Source of the DNA: Acuticoccus sp039034015
GTDB taxonomy: Bacteria > Pseudomonadota > Alphaproteobacteria > Rhizobiales > Amorphaceae
Direction: 5' to 3'
Assembly: GCA_039034015.1 (NCBI GenBank)
Contig: JBCCBM010000017.1
Coordinates: 1 to 64,000, forward strand
DNA length: 64,000 nucleotides
A program made the position numbers and the translations under genes. The notes beneath the pieces were generated by a model that was given only the letters and a program-made list of their open reading frames with translations, made no database searches and was not told the origin of the DNA. Within the stretch, counting starts at the first letter, position 1, and each line of letters begins with the position of its first letter. Positions 24,642 through 32,392 of this stretch are shown here, piece after piece.

Positions 24642-26705
24642 ATGACCCTTCTCACCCGCACCGCGCTGATTGCCCTTTTGGCGGCAACGCCCGCGCTTGC
24701 GCAAGACCAGCCGGCGGACGCGCCGGGTGAGACCGTTGCCGACACGGTTGAGGGCGCGCTGGATGCGGTTGAGGCGGCGGGCGACGCGGCCCTTGACGCG
24801 GCGGACGATGCCGCAACGGCCACCCTGGACGCGGCCGATGACGCGGTTGCCACCATCGAGGACGCGGCCGACGACGCTGCAGCGGCCACCGCCGACGACG
24901 CTGCAGCGGCCACCGCCGACGCCGCGAGCGACGCGGCCAACGCGGTGACCGAGGCCGCCGATGACGCGGCGGACGCCGCCGCCGATGCGGCAAGCGACGT
25001 CGTCGAGGCAGTGACCGCCGCTGATGATGCCACGACCGAGGCCGACGATGCGGCAGAGGCCCCCGCAGATGCGGCGAGCGATGCCGGCGAGGCAGTGACC
25101 GCGGCCGACGATGCGGCGGAGGCCACCGCAGATGCGGCGAGCGACGCGGGCGAGGCGGTGACCGCCGCCGATGATGCCACGACCGCCGCCGACAGTGCGG
25201 CGGAGGCCACCGCAGATGCGGCGAGCGACGCGGGCGAGGCGGTGACCGCCGCCGATGATGCCACGACCGCCGCCGACGGTGCGGCGGAGGCCACCGCAGA
25301 TGCGGCGAGCGACGCGGGCGAGGCGGTGACCGCTGCCGATGATGCCACAACCGCCGCCGACGATGCGTCGGAGGCCACCGCAGATGCGGCGAGCGACGCG
25401 GGCGAGGCGGTGACCGCTGCCGATGATGCCACGACCGCGGCCGACGATGCGTCGGAGGCGACCGCAGATACGGCGAGCGATGCCGGCGAGGCGGTGACCG
25501 CTGCCGATGATGCCACAACCGCCGCCGACGATGCGGCGGAGGCCACCGCAGATGCGGCGAGCGACGCGGGCGAGGCGGTGACCGCCGCCGATGATGCCAC
25601 GACCGCGGCCGACGATGCGTCGGAGGCGACCGCAGATGCGGCGAGCGATGCCGGCGAGGCAGCGACTGCGGCCGATGATGCGGCGGAGGCGACTGTTGAT
25701 ACGGCGAGCGATGCGGGCGAGGCGGTGGGCGAGGCCGCCGACGCTGGCGCAGAGGCGACCGCGGATGTCGCGACCGATGCGGGCGATGCGGTGGGTGAAG
25801 CTGCCGCGGAGGCGAGCGCGGCGGCCGCAGCCCCGGTCGAGGGCGGGCGGACCGTTGTCATCGTGCGGCAGCCGGCGGCCACCGTGCGCGTCTTTGAGCC
25901 GGCCCCCACCGTGACCGTCAATCAGCCCGCGCCGCGCATCATTATTCGCCAGTATGAGCCAATCGTGACCGTCACCCAGCACGAGCCTGAGGTGATTGTG
26001 CGCCCCCGCGAGCCGGATGTGCGCGTCGAACTGCGCGACCCGGACGTGATTGTCGAACAGCCCGACCCCACCGTCATGATCGAGCAGCCGGAAGCGTCCA
26101 TTGCCGTCGAGATGCCTGAGCCGAGCGTTGAGGTGCGCGCCGTTGACCCCACGGTGAATGTGGAGGCCATCGCGCCCGACGTTGCCGTCTCCGCCCCGGA
26201 GCCGACTGTGGAGGTGACGCAGCCGGAATACACGGTCGAGATCCAGCAGGCTGAGCCCACCATCGAGGTGCGCCAGGCTGACCCCAACATTGCCGTCGTC
26301 CCCACCGAAACACCCTCCGTAGAGGCGGACACAGTGGAAGAGCCTGCAGAGGCGGACGTGACGGATGAGGCCGCCGCCCTGGAAACGCCCACACCTGAGC
26401 CCGCCCCAGCGCCGATCCCGCGCGAGGCCATCATCGGGATGACGGTCGTGAACGCCGGCGGCGACACTGTGGGTGAGGTTCAGGATGTGCTCGTTGAAAC
26501 CGCGTCCGGCGATGTGGTGGTGATCGTCGGCGTTGGCGGGCTTTTGGGGCTCAACCAGACCGAGTTGGTGCTCGGCTATGACGAGTTCGACTTCTCCGGC
26601 GAGCAGGCGGTGTTGAACACGGCCGCCGACGAAAACATCCTCGAAACCCGGCCGGAGTACGACGAAAGCGCCTACGAGCCGCTCCCCGCCGACCGCGTGG
26701 AGTGA
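24642..26705 (+). CDS. secreted acidic Ala/Asp-repeat protein with PRC-barrel-like C-terminus
   Basis: A 687-residue protein of unknown function. A signal peptide (about residues 1-21, ending TPALA) is followed by ~380 residues made almost only of Ala, Asp, Glu, Thr, Val, Gly and Ser, with no Lys, Arg, His or aromatic residue before Arg403. Residues ~114-373 are ten repeats, mostly 28 residues long. Residues ~403-565 switch to a second repeat of about ten residues with the pattern Pro-x-Val-x-Val. The last ~100 residues look like a PRC-barrel (PREAIIGMTVVNAGGDTVGE, GLNQTELVLGYDEF). The ATG at 24642 has AGGAG eight bases upstream. The helical repeats suggest a long rod and the barrel a docking domain; both are inference. 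Confidence 0.8.
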   Translation: MTLLTRTALIALLAATPALAQDQPADAPGETVADTVEGALDAVEAAGDAALDAADDAATATLDAADDAVATIEDAADDAAAATADDAAAATADAASDAANAVTEAADDAADAAADAASDVVEAVTAADDATTEADDAAEAPADAASDAGEAVTAADDAAEATADAASDAGEAVTAADDATTAADSAAEATADAASDAGEAVTAADDATTAADGAAEATADAASDAGEAVTAADDATTAADDASEATADAASDAGEAVTAADDATTAADDASEATADTASDAGEAVTAADDATTAADDAAEATADAASDAGEAVTAADDATTAADDASEATADAASDAGEAATAADDAAEATVDTASDAGEAVGEAADAGAEATADVATDAGDAVGEAAAEASAAAAAPVEGGRTVVIVRQPAATVRVFEPAPTVTVNQPAPRIIIRQYEPIVTVTQHEPEVIVRPREPDVRVELRDPDVIVEQPDPTVMIEQPEASIAVEMPEPSVEVRAVDPTVNVEAIAPDVAVSAPEPTVEVTQPEYTVEIQQAEPTIEVRQADPNIAVVPTETPSVEADTVEEPAEADVTDEAAALETPTPEPAPAPIPREAIIGMTVVNAGGDTVGEVQDVLVETASGDVVVIVGVGGLLGLNQTELVLGYDEFDFSGEQAVLNTAADENILETRPEYDESAYEPLPADRVE
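24981..25760 (+). repeat. 84-bp tandem repeat inside the acidic protein gene
   Basis: Ten tandem units encode ADAASDAGEAVTAADDATTA plus an eight-residue end, 28 residues in the seven full units. Two units are 21 residues (lacking the DATTAAD heptad) and the last is 22. Several neighbouring units are nearly identical at DNA level, which points to recent expansion or gene conversion. Confidence 0.9.
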
Positions 26706-26738
26706 TCTTTCGCGCATCGGCCGACTTCATCGACGAGC

Positions 26739-26770
26739 GCCGCCGCAGATGATCTGCGGCGGCCCATTTT
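26739..26770 (+). terminator. intrinsic terminator after the acidic repeat protein
   Basis: GCCGCCGCAGA and TCTGCGGCGGC form a perfect 11-bp stem with a 3-base loop, followed by CCATTTT. It lies 34 bp past the stop codon and just before the EamA gene start. Confidence 0.8.
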
Positions 26771-26776
26771 GCCAGG

Positions 26777-27736
26777 GTGCCCGTGCGCAAAACCACGACG
26801 GCCGTTGCCTTCATGCTGGGCGCCAGTGCGTTGGTGGCGGCCACTTCCATCATCGCAAAAGTGCTCGGCGCGGAGCCGGCGGGCCTCCATCCGCTGCAGG
26901 TGACGGCGGGGCGCTTTGTGTTCGCGCTCGCAACGCTGCTGGTCGTTTTGATCGTGGCGCCCGCCAAGCGGCCTTCGCTCAAAACGCGCCACTTTCCGCT
27001 CCATGTGGCGCGGGTGGTTTGCGGGGTTACGGGCGTGACGCTCACCTTTGCCGCCGTTCAGGCGATGCCGGTGGCGGAGGCGACGGCGCTCAGCTTTCTG
27101 AGCCCGCTGGTGGCGATGGGCCTTGCCGTCGTCATGCTATCGGAGCGCATTGGCCCGCGCAAAATCTTCGCAACGCTTCTTGCGCTGGTCGGCGGGCTGT
27201 TGGTGCTGCGGCCGGGAACCGAAGCGTTTGAACCGGCGGGGCTTTTGGCTCTTGGGGCAGCGCTTGCGATGGGGCTTGAAACAGTGCTCATCAAGCGCCT
27301 CACCAACACTGAGCCTGCCTTCCGCATCCTCCTCATCAACAATGCGATCGGGGCGGGGCTATCGTGTGCCCTCGCCGCGTTTGTCTGGCGCATGCCGATG
27401 GGGGGCGAGTGGCCGCTTCTGGTGGCGGTGGGCGTTGTGATGGTGTCGGCGCAATTTTGCTTTTTGAATGCGATGCAGCGGGGCGAGGCCTCGTTTGTGA
27501 TGCCTGTGTTTTACAGCGTGCTCGCGTTCGCCGCGCTCTATGATGCGGCGCTCTTCGGTGTCGTCCCGGTGCCGCTCTCGATTGTGGGGTCGCTGTTTAT
27601 TGTGGGGGCGGCGCTTCTGCTGGCCGCGCAGGGCCGCGGCGAAGCTGCCGCAGTGCCCGCACCAGAAGAAGCGCCCACAGCGTCACCGTCAGAACTCCCA
27701 AAACGCCCGCCACGGGCCGCTCAAAAAAGGCCATGA
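26777..27736 (+). CDS. EamA/DMT-family transporter
   Basis: A 319-residue inner-membrane protein with two EamA repeats and about ten hydrophobic segments. The first repeat includes HPLQVTAGRFVFALATLLV and PVAEATALSFLSPLVAMGLA; the second includes GAALAMGLETVLIKRLTNTE and RGEASFVMPVFYSVLAFAAL. Substrate unknown; the family exports metabolites or amino acids. It starts with GTG at 26777, or possibly the GTG two codons on. The C-terminal ~45 residues after the last membrane segment are low-complexity and lie antisense to the end of tctA, with a 140-bp convergent overlap. Confidence 0.85.
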   Translation: MPVRKTTTAVAFMLGASALVAATSIIAKVLGAEPAGLHPLQVTAGRFVFALATLLVVLIVAPAKRPSLKTRHFPLHVARVVCGVTGVTLTFAAVQAMPVAEATALSFLSPLVAMGLAVVMLSERIGPRKIFATLLALVGGLLVLRPGTEAFEPAGLLALGAALAMGLETVLIKRLTNTEPAFRILLINNAIGAGLSCALAAFVWRMPMGGEWPLLVAVGVVMVSAQFCFLNAMQRGEASFVMPVFYSVLAFAALYDAALFGVVPVPLSIVGSLFIVGAALLLAAQGRGEAAAVPAPEEAPTASPSELPKRPPRAAQKRP

Positions 27737-29114
27737 AATCGCCCCGGCTCTTGAGCATGGAGAGCATGAAATTGTCCTCCAACACGCGCCCCAAGACGAT
27801 GCCGAGGATCGCGGGGGCCATGGGGATGCCGTTCTCCTCCATGATGAAGCCGATGATGCCGAGGACGAGCACAATCCAAATCGCGATGGTGGAGCCCGTG
27901 ATCGCAAACGCTCCCACCAGCGACGACATCAAGATGAGCGGCATCAACACCGAGCGGGGCACCTTGAGGATGAGCGTTGCGAGCGCAATCGCCAGTGCGC
28001 CGGTAAAGAGCATCACAACGTTGGCGACAAAAAACGAGCCGAAGAGCGCGCCCACCAGCGTCGGGTCGTTGGTGAAAATTTGCGGGCCAGGCGTCAGCCC
28101 TTTCATGAGGAGGACGCCGATGGCAATTGCCGTCACGCTGTCGCCCGGGATGCCGAAAACGAGCGCAGGCGTCCACGCCCCCGCAACGCCCGCGTTGTTG
28201 GCCGAGCCGCCGGCCGCAATCCCCTCGGTGGACCCGTTGCCGAAGGTTTTTGGCGTTTTGGAGCCTTTTTTGGCGACCGCGTAGGCGATCCAGGCCGCGA
28301 CATCCGCCCCCGCCCCCGGCAGCGCGCCGATGATGGTGCCAAGCACCGACGATTGCGCCACCACCCGCTTGAATTTCGCAATCGCCCGGCCCGCGCCCTT
28401 CAGCGCATCGCCCAGACCGTCGAGCACGAGGTCGAGCTTGACGGCGGCCTTCCCGGCCCGCGCGTTGCGCAGGACTTCGGACATCGCAAAGAGGCCGATC
28501 ATGGCAGGGATGAAGCTCACCCCGTCCAGCAGTTCGATGTTGCCGAAGGTGAAGCGGGGGTGGCCGACGGCAACGTCAATGCCGATGGAGGCGATGAAAA
28601 GGCCCAGGAACAGGGAGGCAAAGTTTTTGGCGACTGTGCCGGAGCCTGCGAAAATCGCGCAGGTGAGGCCGAGGGTGGCGAGCCAAAAGTTCTCGTAGCT
28701 GGAAAACCCCACGGCAAAGCGGGCGAGCTGGGGGGCAGAGATTGCCAGGATCGCAACGCCGATAATGCCGCCGATGGAGGCCGTGATCAGCGATATGAAG
28801 AGGACGCGCCGCGCAGCGCCCTGGCGGGCAAGCTTAAAACTATCATCCACATAGGCGGCGGAGGCGGGGGTGCCGGGCATGCGAAGGAGGGCGCCGGCAA
28901 TGTCGCCCGCGAAGATGGCGGTGGTGGTTGTCGCGACAATGGCGGAGATCGCCGGGATCGGGTCCATGAAGAACGTGAACGGGACGAGGAGCGCCACCGC
29001 CATGGTGGCGGTGAGGCCGGGCATCGCGCCCACAAACGTGCCGTAAAGCGTTGCAAGGAGGATGACGGTGAGATTGTCGACCGTGAAGACGGCGGCGAGG
29101 GCTTCAACGGGCAT
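27597..29114 (-). CDS. tctA: tripartite tricarboxylate transporter, large permease TctA
   Basis: A 505-residue inner-membrane permease with about 11-12 hydrophobic segments. The family signatures are GTFVGAMPGLTATMAVALLV near the N-terminus and IGALPGAGADVAAWIAYAVA in the middle. Length is normal. It works with TctB and the periplasmic TctC in secondary uptake of tricarboxylates or other organic acids. The ATG at 29114 has GAGG six bases upstream. It is the last gene of the tctCBA unit. Its 3' end runs 140 bp into the convergent EamA gene. Confidence 0.95.
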   Translation of the reverse strand: MPVEALAAVFTVDNLTVILLATLYGTFVGAMPGLTATMAVALLVPFTFFMDPIPAISAIVATTTTAIFAGDIAGALLRMPGTPASAAYVDDSFKLARQGAARRVLFISLITASIGGIIGVAILAISAPQLARFAVGFSSYENFWLATLGLTCAIFAGSGTVAKNFASLFLGLFIASIGIDVAVGHPRFTFGNIELLDGVSFIPAMIGLFAMSEVLRNARAGKAAVKLDLVLDGLGDALKGAGRAIAKFKRVVAQSSVLGTIIGALPGAGADVAAWIAYAVAKKGSKTPKTFGNGSTEGIAAGGSANNAGVAGAWTPALVFGIPGDSVTAIAIGVLLMKGLTPGPQIFTNDPTLVGALFGSFFVANVVMLFTGALAIALATLILKVPRSVLMPLILMSSLVGAFAITGSTIAIWIVLVLGIIGFIMEENGIPMAPAILGIVLGRVLEDNFMLSMLKSRGDFMAFFERPVAGVLGVLTVTLWALLLVRALRQLRRGPARPAEAPPPQ

Positions 29115-29120
29115 CAAACC

Positions 29121-29582
29121 TCACCAGGCAACGGGCTCCAAAAGGCCCCAAGGAAGCGGCACCCGCAGGAGTGAATAAAACGCGGCATGGGTGCCAAAGG
29201 CGGCGGCGAGCGCCAGCACGGGCGCCACAATGGGGTGCGCGCCGAAGACGAACGCGGCCGCCCCCACCGTGATGACGGCGGCAATGTGAAAGCCGAGGAT
29301 GGGCATCGTGAGCCCGAAAAAGACGACGATCAGCGCAATCAACCCCGGGCGGATGAAGCCGCGCCAAACGATCGGCGGACCGGCCGCTGCGGGCGCACGC
29401 GTGAGCATTGCCGAGACGGCAATCACAATGCCGCACACGATGAGGCCGATGGCGGCGATGGAGGGGAAGAAGCCCGGGCCATAGGGCATGCCGGCCATGA
29501 GCGGGAACGTGCGGGCCATCAGGAAGACCGCCGCCCCGAAGGCCACCATCACGAGGCCCAAAATTCGATCGTCAATGCGCAT
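29121..29582 (-). CDS. tctB: tripartite tricarboxylate transporter, small permease TctB
   Basis: A 153-residue small permease with four hydrophobic segments, the usual TctB layout. It begins MRIDDRILGLVMVAFGAAVF and shows the loop MPYGPGFFPSIAAIGLIVCG typical of the family. The ATG at 29582 is chosen over a frame open nine codons upstream, because the hairpin between tctC and tctB lies in that extension. It ends 6 bp before tctA. Confidence 0.92.
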   Translation of the reverse strand: MRIDDRILGLVMVAFGAAVFLMARTFPLMAGMPYGPGFFPSIAAIGLIVCGIVIAVSAMLTRAPAAAGPPIVWRGFIRPGLIALIVVFFGLTMPILGFHIAAVITVGAAAFVFGAHPIVAPVLALAAAFGTHAAFYSLLRVPLPWGLLEPVAW

Positions 29583-29584
29583 CA

Positions 29585-29614
29585 AAGAAAAAGGGCGGCG
29601 CCGAAGCACCGCCC
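29585..29614 (-). terminator. UUCG-capped stem-loop with T-run between tctC and tctB
   Basis: Read on the minus strand, GGGCGGTGC, TTCG, GCGCCGCCC, then TTTTTCTTT. The 9-bp stem has one G-U wobble and is closed by C-UUCG-G, an exceptionally stable tetraloop. It begins 7 bases past the tctC stop and its T-run ends 2 bases before the tctB start. It has the form of an intrinsic terminator. Inside the operon it would act as a partial terminator or mRNA-stabilising loop, raising binding protein over permease. Confidence 0.85.
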
Positions 29615-29621
29615 AAAGACC

Positions 29622-30590
29622 TTATTTGGCAAGGCCGATGGCAGAAATTGTTTCGCCAAGGGCGGTGTCGGAGGTTGCCATGAACTCCACAAGGTCGGCG
29701 GAGCCCATTTTGACCACTTCGGACCCGCGCGAAGCTTTGAAGTCGGCCCACTCTTGGCTCTCAAAGGCTTCAAGCGCTGCTTTTTCGTAGGAGCAGGCGA
29801 TCTCTTCGGGGAGGCCAGCGGGGGCGGACATGGTGATCCAGGCCGAGAGGGTCCAACCGCTGTCGGTGAGTTCGGCGGTGGTGGGGACGTCCGGCAGGGC
29901 CGACATGCGGTCGGTGTGCATGTAGGCGAGCGCCTTCAGTTCGCCGGACTCGATGAGCGCTTTGCCTTCCGAAAGGGCCGGGGAGGCAACGTCAACGCCG
30001 CCAGCCATCAGCTCTTGCATGGCGGGCGCGGCGCCTTTGGAGGGGATCCAGCGGATGGCGTCGGGGGCAATCCCTTCCGCGTTCAGCATGCCGGCGAGCG
30101 CCAGGTGCCAGATGCCGCCCTGAGAGGTGCCGGAGCCGGTGAGCTCGCCCGGATTTTCCTTGGCAAAGGTGAGGAGGCTTTCCAGATCCTCAAACTCACT
30201 GTCCGCCTTCACGAGGACAGAGGCAGGCACGATGTCGACAAGCACGATGGGCGTGATTGATTCGCGGTTGAGGTCGGTGAGGCCCACGTGGTGCATGGTG
30301 TTGATTTCCACCGTCGCGGCGCCGACCGTGTAACCGTCGGGCGAGGCGTTGGCGATGGCGGAGTGGCCGGTGACGCCGTTGCCGCCCGTGCGGTTCACAA
30401 CGTTGAAGGGCACGCCAAAGTGGTTTTCCAGCATGGAGGCCAACATGCGCGAGTTGGCATCCGTGCCACCGCCGGCGCCCCAGGGCACAACGTAGGTGAC
30501 GGCGCGCTCAGGCGTCCAATCGCAGGCGGCATAGGCGGGGACGGCGCCAAAGGCGATGAGCGCGGCGGCCGCAGTCATGGTGCGGAACAT
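29622..30590 (-). CDS. tctC: tripartite tricarboxylate transporter substrate-binding protein TctC
   Basis: A 322-residue periplasmic binding protein. The signal peptide is MFRTMTAAAALIAFGAVPAYA; the Bug/TctC fold follows with VTYVVPWGAGGGTDANSRML, NRTGGNGVTGHSAIANASPD and GIWHLALAGMLNAEG. The ligand is not predictable. The ATG at 30590 has GGGAGA upstream. It starts 70 bp after the SDR gene on the same strand, so it may be read from the transketolase-FGGY-SorC-SDR transcript or from its own promoter in that gap. Confidence 0.93.
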   Translation of the reverse strand: MFRTMTAAAALIAFGAVPAYAACDWTPERAVTYVVPWGAGGGTDANSRMLASMLENHFGVPFNVVNRTGGNGVTGHSAIANASPDGYTVGAATVEINTMHHVGLTDLNRESITPIVLVDIVPASVLVKADSEFEDLESLLTFAKENPGELTGSGTSQGGIWHLALAGMLNAEGIAPDAIRWIPSKGAAPAMQELMAGGVDVASPALSEGKALIESGELKALAYMHTDRMSALPDVPTTAELTDSGWTLSAWITMSAPAGLPEEIACSYEKAALEAFESQEWADFKASRGSEVVKMGSADLVEFMATSDTALGETISAIGLAK

Positions 30591-30660
30591 GGAATTCTCC
30601 CTTAGGATTTTTTAGTTGGACGGACGGTAGCGCATCCCCTGGGGCCTGTCACCGCAAGGG

Positions 30661-31431
30661 TCACGACATGATGAGGCCCCCATCAACGTTGATGGTCTGG
30701 CCGGTGATGTAGGTAGCATCCTCGCTGGCAAGGAACGCGACGAGGCCGGCAACATCGGCGCCTGTGCCCGCGCGCTTCATGGGCACGTTGGTCTCCACCC
30801 ACGAGGCCATCAGTTCGCCGGGGCCAAAGTTGCCCAGCATTTGGCCCCAGACCTTGTCGTTGTAGGCCCACATGTCGGTCTCGATGATGCCGGGGCAGAT
30901 GGCGTTCACGGTGATCCGCTCCAGCGCCACCTCTTTGGCGAGCGACTGGGTGAGGCCGACAACGCCAAACTTTGAGGCGGCGTAATGGGGCGTATAGATA
31001 AAGCCGTCGCGCGCTTGGCCGGATGCGGTGTTGATGAGCCGGCCGCCCCGCCCGTGGGCGCGCATGTTGGCGATTGCCGCCTGGCAGCACAGGAAGACGC
31101 CCTTGGTGTTGACGGTGAGGGTTGCGTCCCACTCAGCTTCGGTGAGGTCTTCGACCTTGGCGATGGTGATGATGCCGGCGTTTTGGACCGAGATGTCGAC
31201 CGGGCCGGCGGCGTAAAGCGCCTCAACGGCGGCCTTGTCGGTGACGTCGCAGAGGGCGGCGCGGGCGGTGATGCCCTCGTCGGCGAGAGATTTGGCGGCG
31301 GCCTCGACGCCCTCGTCGATGGAGGCGAGGGTGACGGCGGCGCCCTCCATGCCGAAGCGGCGGGCGGTGGCAAGGCCGATGCCCCGGTCACCGCCGGTGA
31401 CGAGGACGGTTTTGCCCTCAAACCGTTTCAT
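30661..31431 (-). CDS. SDR-family dehydrogenase of the catabolic island (left arm)
   Basis: A 256-residue classical SDR. The NAD(P) loop is VLVTGGDRGIGLATARRF, followed by CDVTDK and NAGIITIAKVEDL, and the catalytic residues are in TPHYAASKFGVVGL (Tyr, Lys). The C-terminus YITGQTINVDGGLIMS is typical of sugar or polyol dehydrogenases. The start overlaps the end of the SorC gene by 14 bp. Placed with a kinase and split transketolase, it most likely oxidises a polyol or sugar hydroxyl. The substrate is inference. Confidence 0.88.
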   Translation of the reverse strand: MKRFEGKTVLVTGGDRGIGLATARRFGMEGAAVTLASIDEGVEAAAKSLADEGITARAALCDVTDKAAVEALYAAGPVDISVQNAGIITIAKVEDLTEAEWDATLTVNTKGVFLCCQAAIANMRAHGRGGRLINTASGQARDGFIYTPHYAASKFGVVGLTQSLAKEVALERITVNAICPGIIETDMWAYNDKVWGQMLGNFGPGELMASWVETNVPMKRAGTGADVAGLVAFLASEDATYITGQTINVDGGLIMS

Positions 31432-32392
31432 GGGCGGGCTCCGTGAGGTTTTGGGCGGTGAACCTGTCGGTGATCAAAATGTCGATGATGCCGGCGCGCA
31501 GGGCGCCCTCAATGGCCGCGACCTTGGCAGAGCCCCCGGCGACGGCCACCACGCGCTCAATGGCGGCAAGTTCGTCCCGCGTGATGCCGATGACGCGATC
31601 AGAGAGCGGGGTTTTGACCGCCCGGCCGTCGCCATCGAAGAAGCAGAGCGAGAACTCGCCGACGCCGCCGGCATCCGTCACATCCGAGAGCTCGGTGGAG
31701 GAAAACACGTTGCCGCTGCGGGCGAGCATGCGGGACGGTTCGATGGCGCCGATGCCCAAAATGCCGAGGGAGATTTTTGGGAAAAGGTCCATAGTTTCAC
31801 GCACATAAGGATCGCCCAGCATGACGAGCTTTGCCTCGCGCGAGGCCGCCACCCCCGCGGCCGACAAGAGCCGCGGCTCGGCCCCGGTGAGCTTGGCAAG
31901 GCGGGTGATAAGCTGCGTGGCGTGGGTCTGGACGCCAGGGTCCCCCATGCCGCCCAGGATCTGCACGACGTATTTTCCGCGCGCCGCTTTCCCCGGGTGA
32001 ATGTTTTCGACCATTTTTAAGATCGTCTCGGACCAGGATGAGACGCCGATGATCTCGCCCTGCTGAAGCGTTGCTTCCACAAAGTGAGCGGCCGCCTCGC
32101 CGATGCGGGCCATGATGGGGCCGTCGTGGTTTTCGGAGCAATCGACCACGATCGCCTCGGTGAGGCCGTAGCGGGCGCGAAGGTGGGCCTCGAGGTCGGT
32201 GTAGGTGCCGGAGGGGGCCACCACCGTGGTGCGCACGATCTCTTCTTGGTGGGCCTTTTTGAGCATGCGCGAGACCGTTGCCTGGGACATGCGAAGGTGC
32301 TTTGCAATGTCGGACTGGCGGCGGCCTTCCAGATGATACATCTGCGCCACGCGGGCAATCAGCCGGAGTTCGTTGACCCGCGCCACGCTCAT
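31418..32392 (-). CDS. SorC-family sugar-responsive transcriptional regulator
   Basis: A 324-residue regulator. The N-terminal helix-turn-helix is RRQSDIAKHLRMSQATVSRM (about residues 25-45). The C-terminal ligand-binding domain has GVSSWSETILKMVENIHPG, QILGGMGDPGVQTHATQLI and DRVIGITRDELAAIERVVAV, the sugar-phosphate-sensing fold of SorC/DeoR-B type regulators. The ATG at 32392 overlaps the FGGY stop (ATGA). Its place inside the operon suggests autoregulation and control of the divergent ABC genes, with the phosphorylated substrate as likely inducer. Confidence 0.9.
   Translation of the reverse strand: MSVARVNELRLIARVAQMYHLEGRRQSDIAKHLRMSQATVSRMLKKAHQEEIVRTTVVAPSGTYTDLEAHLRARYGLTEAIVVDCSENHDGPIMARIGEAAAHFVEATLQQGEIIGVSSWSETILKMVENIHPGKAARGKYVVQILGGMGDPGVQTHATQLITRLAKLTGAEPRLLSAAGVAASREAKLVMLGDPYVRETMDLFPKISLGILGIGAIEPSRMLARSGNVFSSTELSDVTDAGGVGEFSLCFFDGDGRAVKTPLSDRVIGITRDELAAIERVVAVAGGSAKVAAIEGALRAGIIDILITDRFTAQNLTEPAHETV

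Noticed and set aside
24354..26717. 787-residue frame antisense to the acidic repeat protein
   Set aside because: It is a by-product of the GC-rich tandem repeat, which keeps several frames open. The plus-strand frame has the signal peptide, ribosome site and PRC-barrel-like domain; the antisense translation is Arg/Gly/His-rich with no domain.
27540..29174. 544-residue frame antisense to tctA
   Set aside because: His/Asp/Arg-rich shadow of a clear membrane permease gene.
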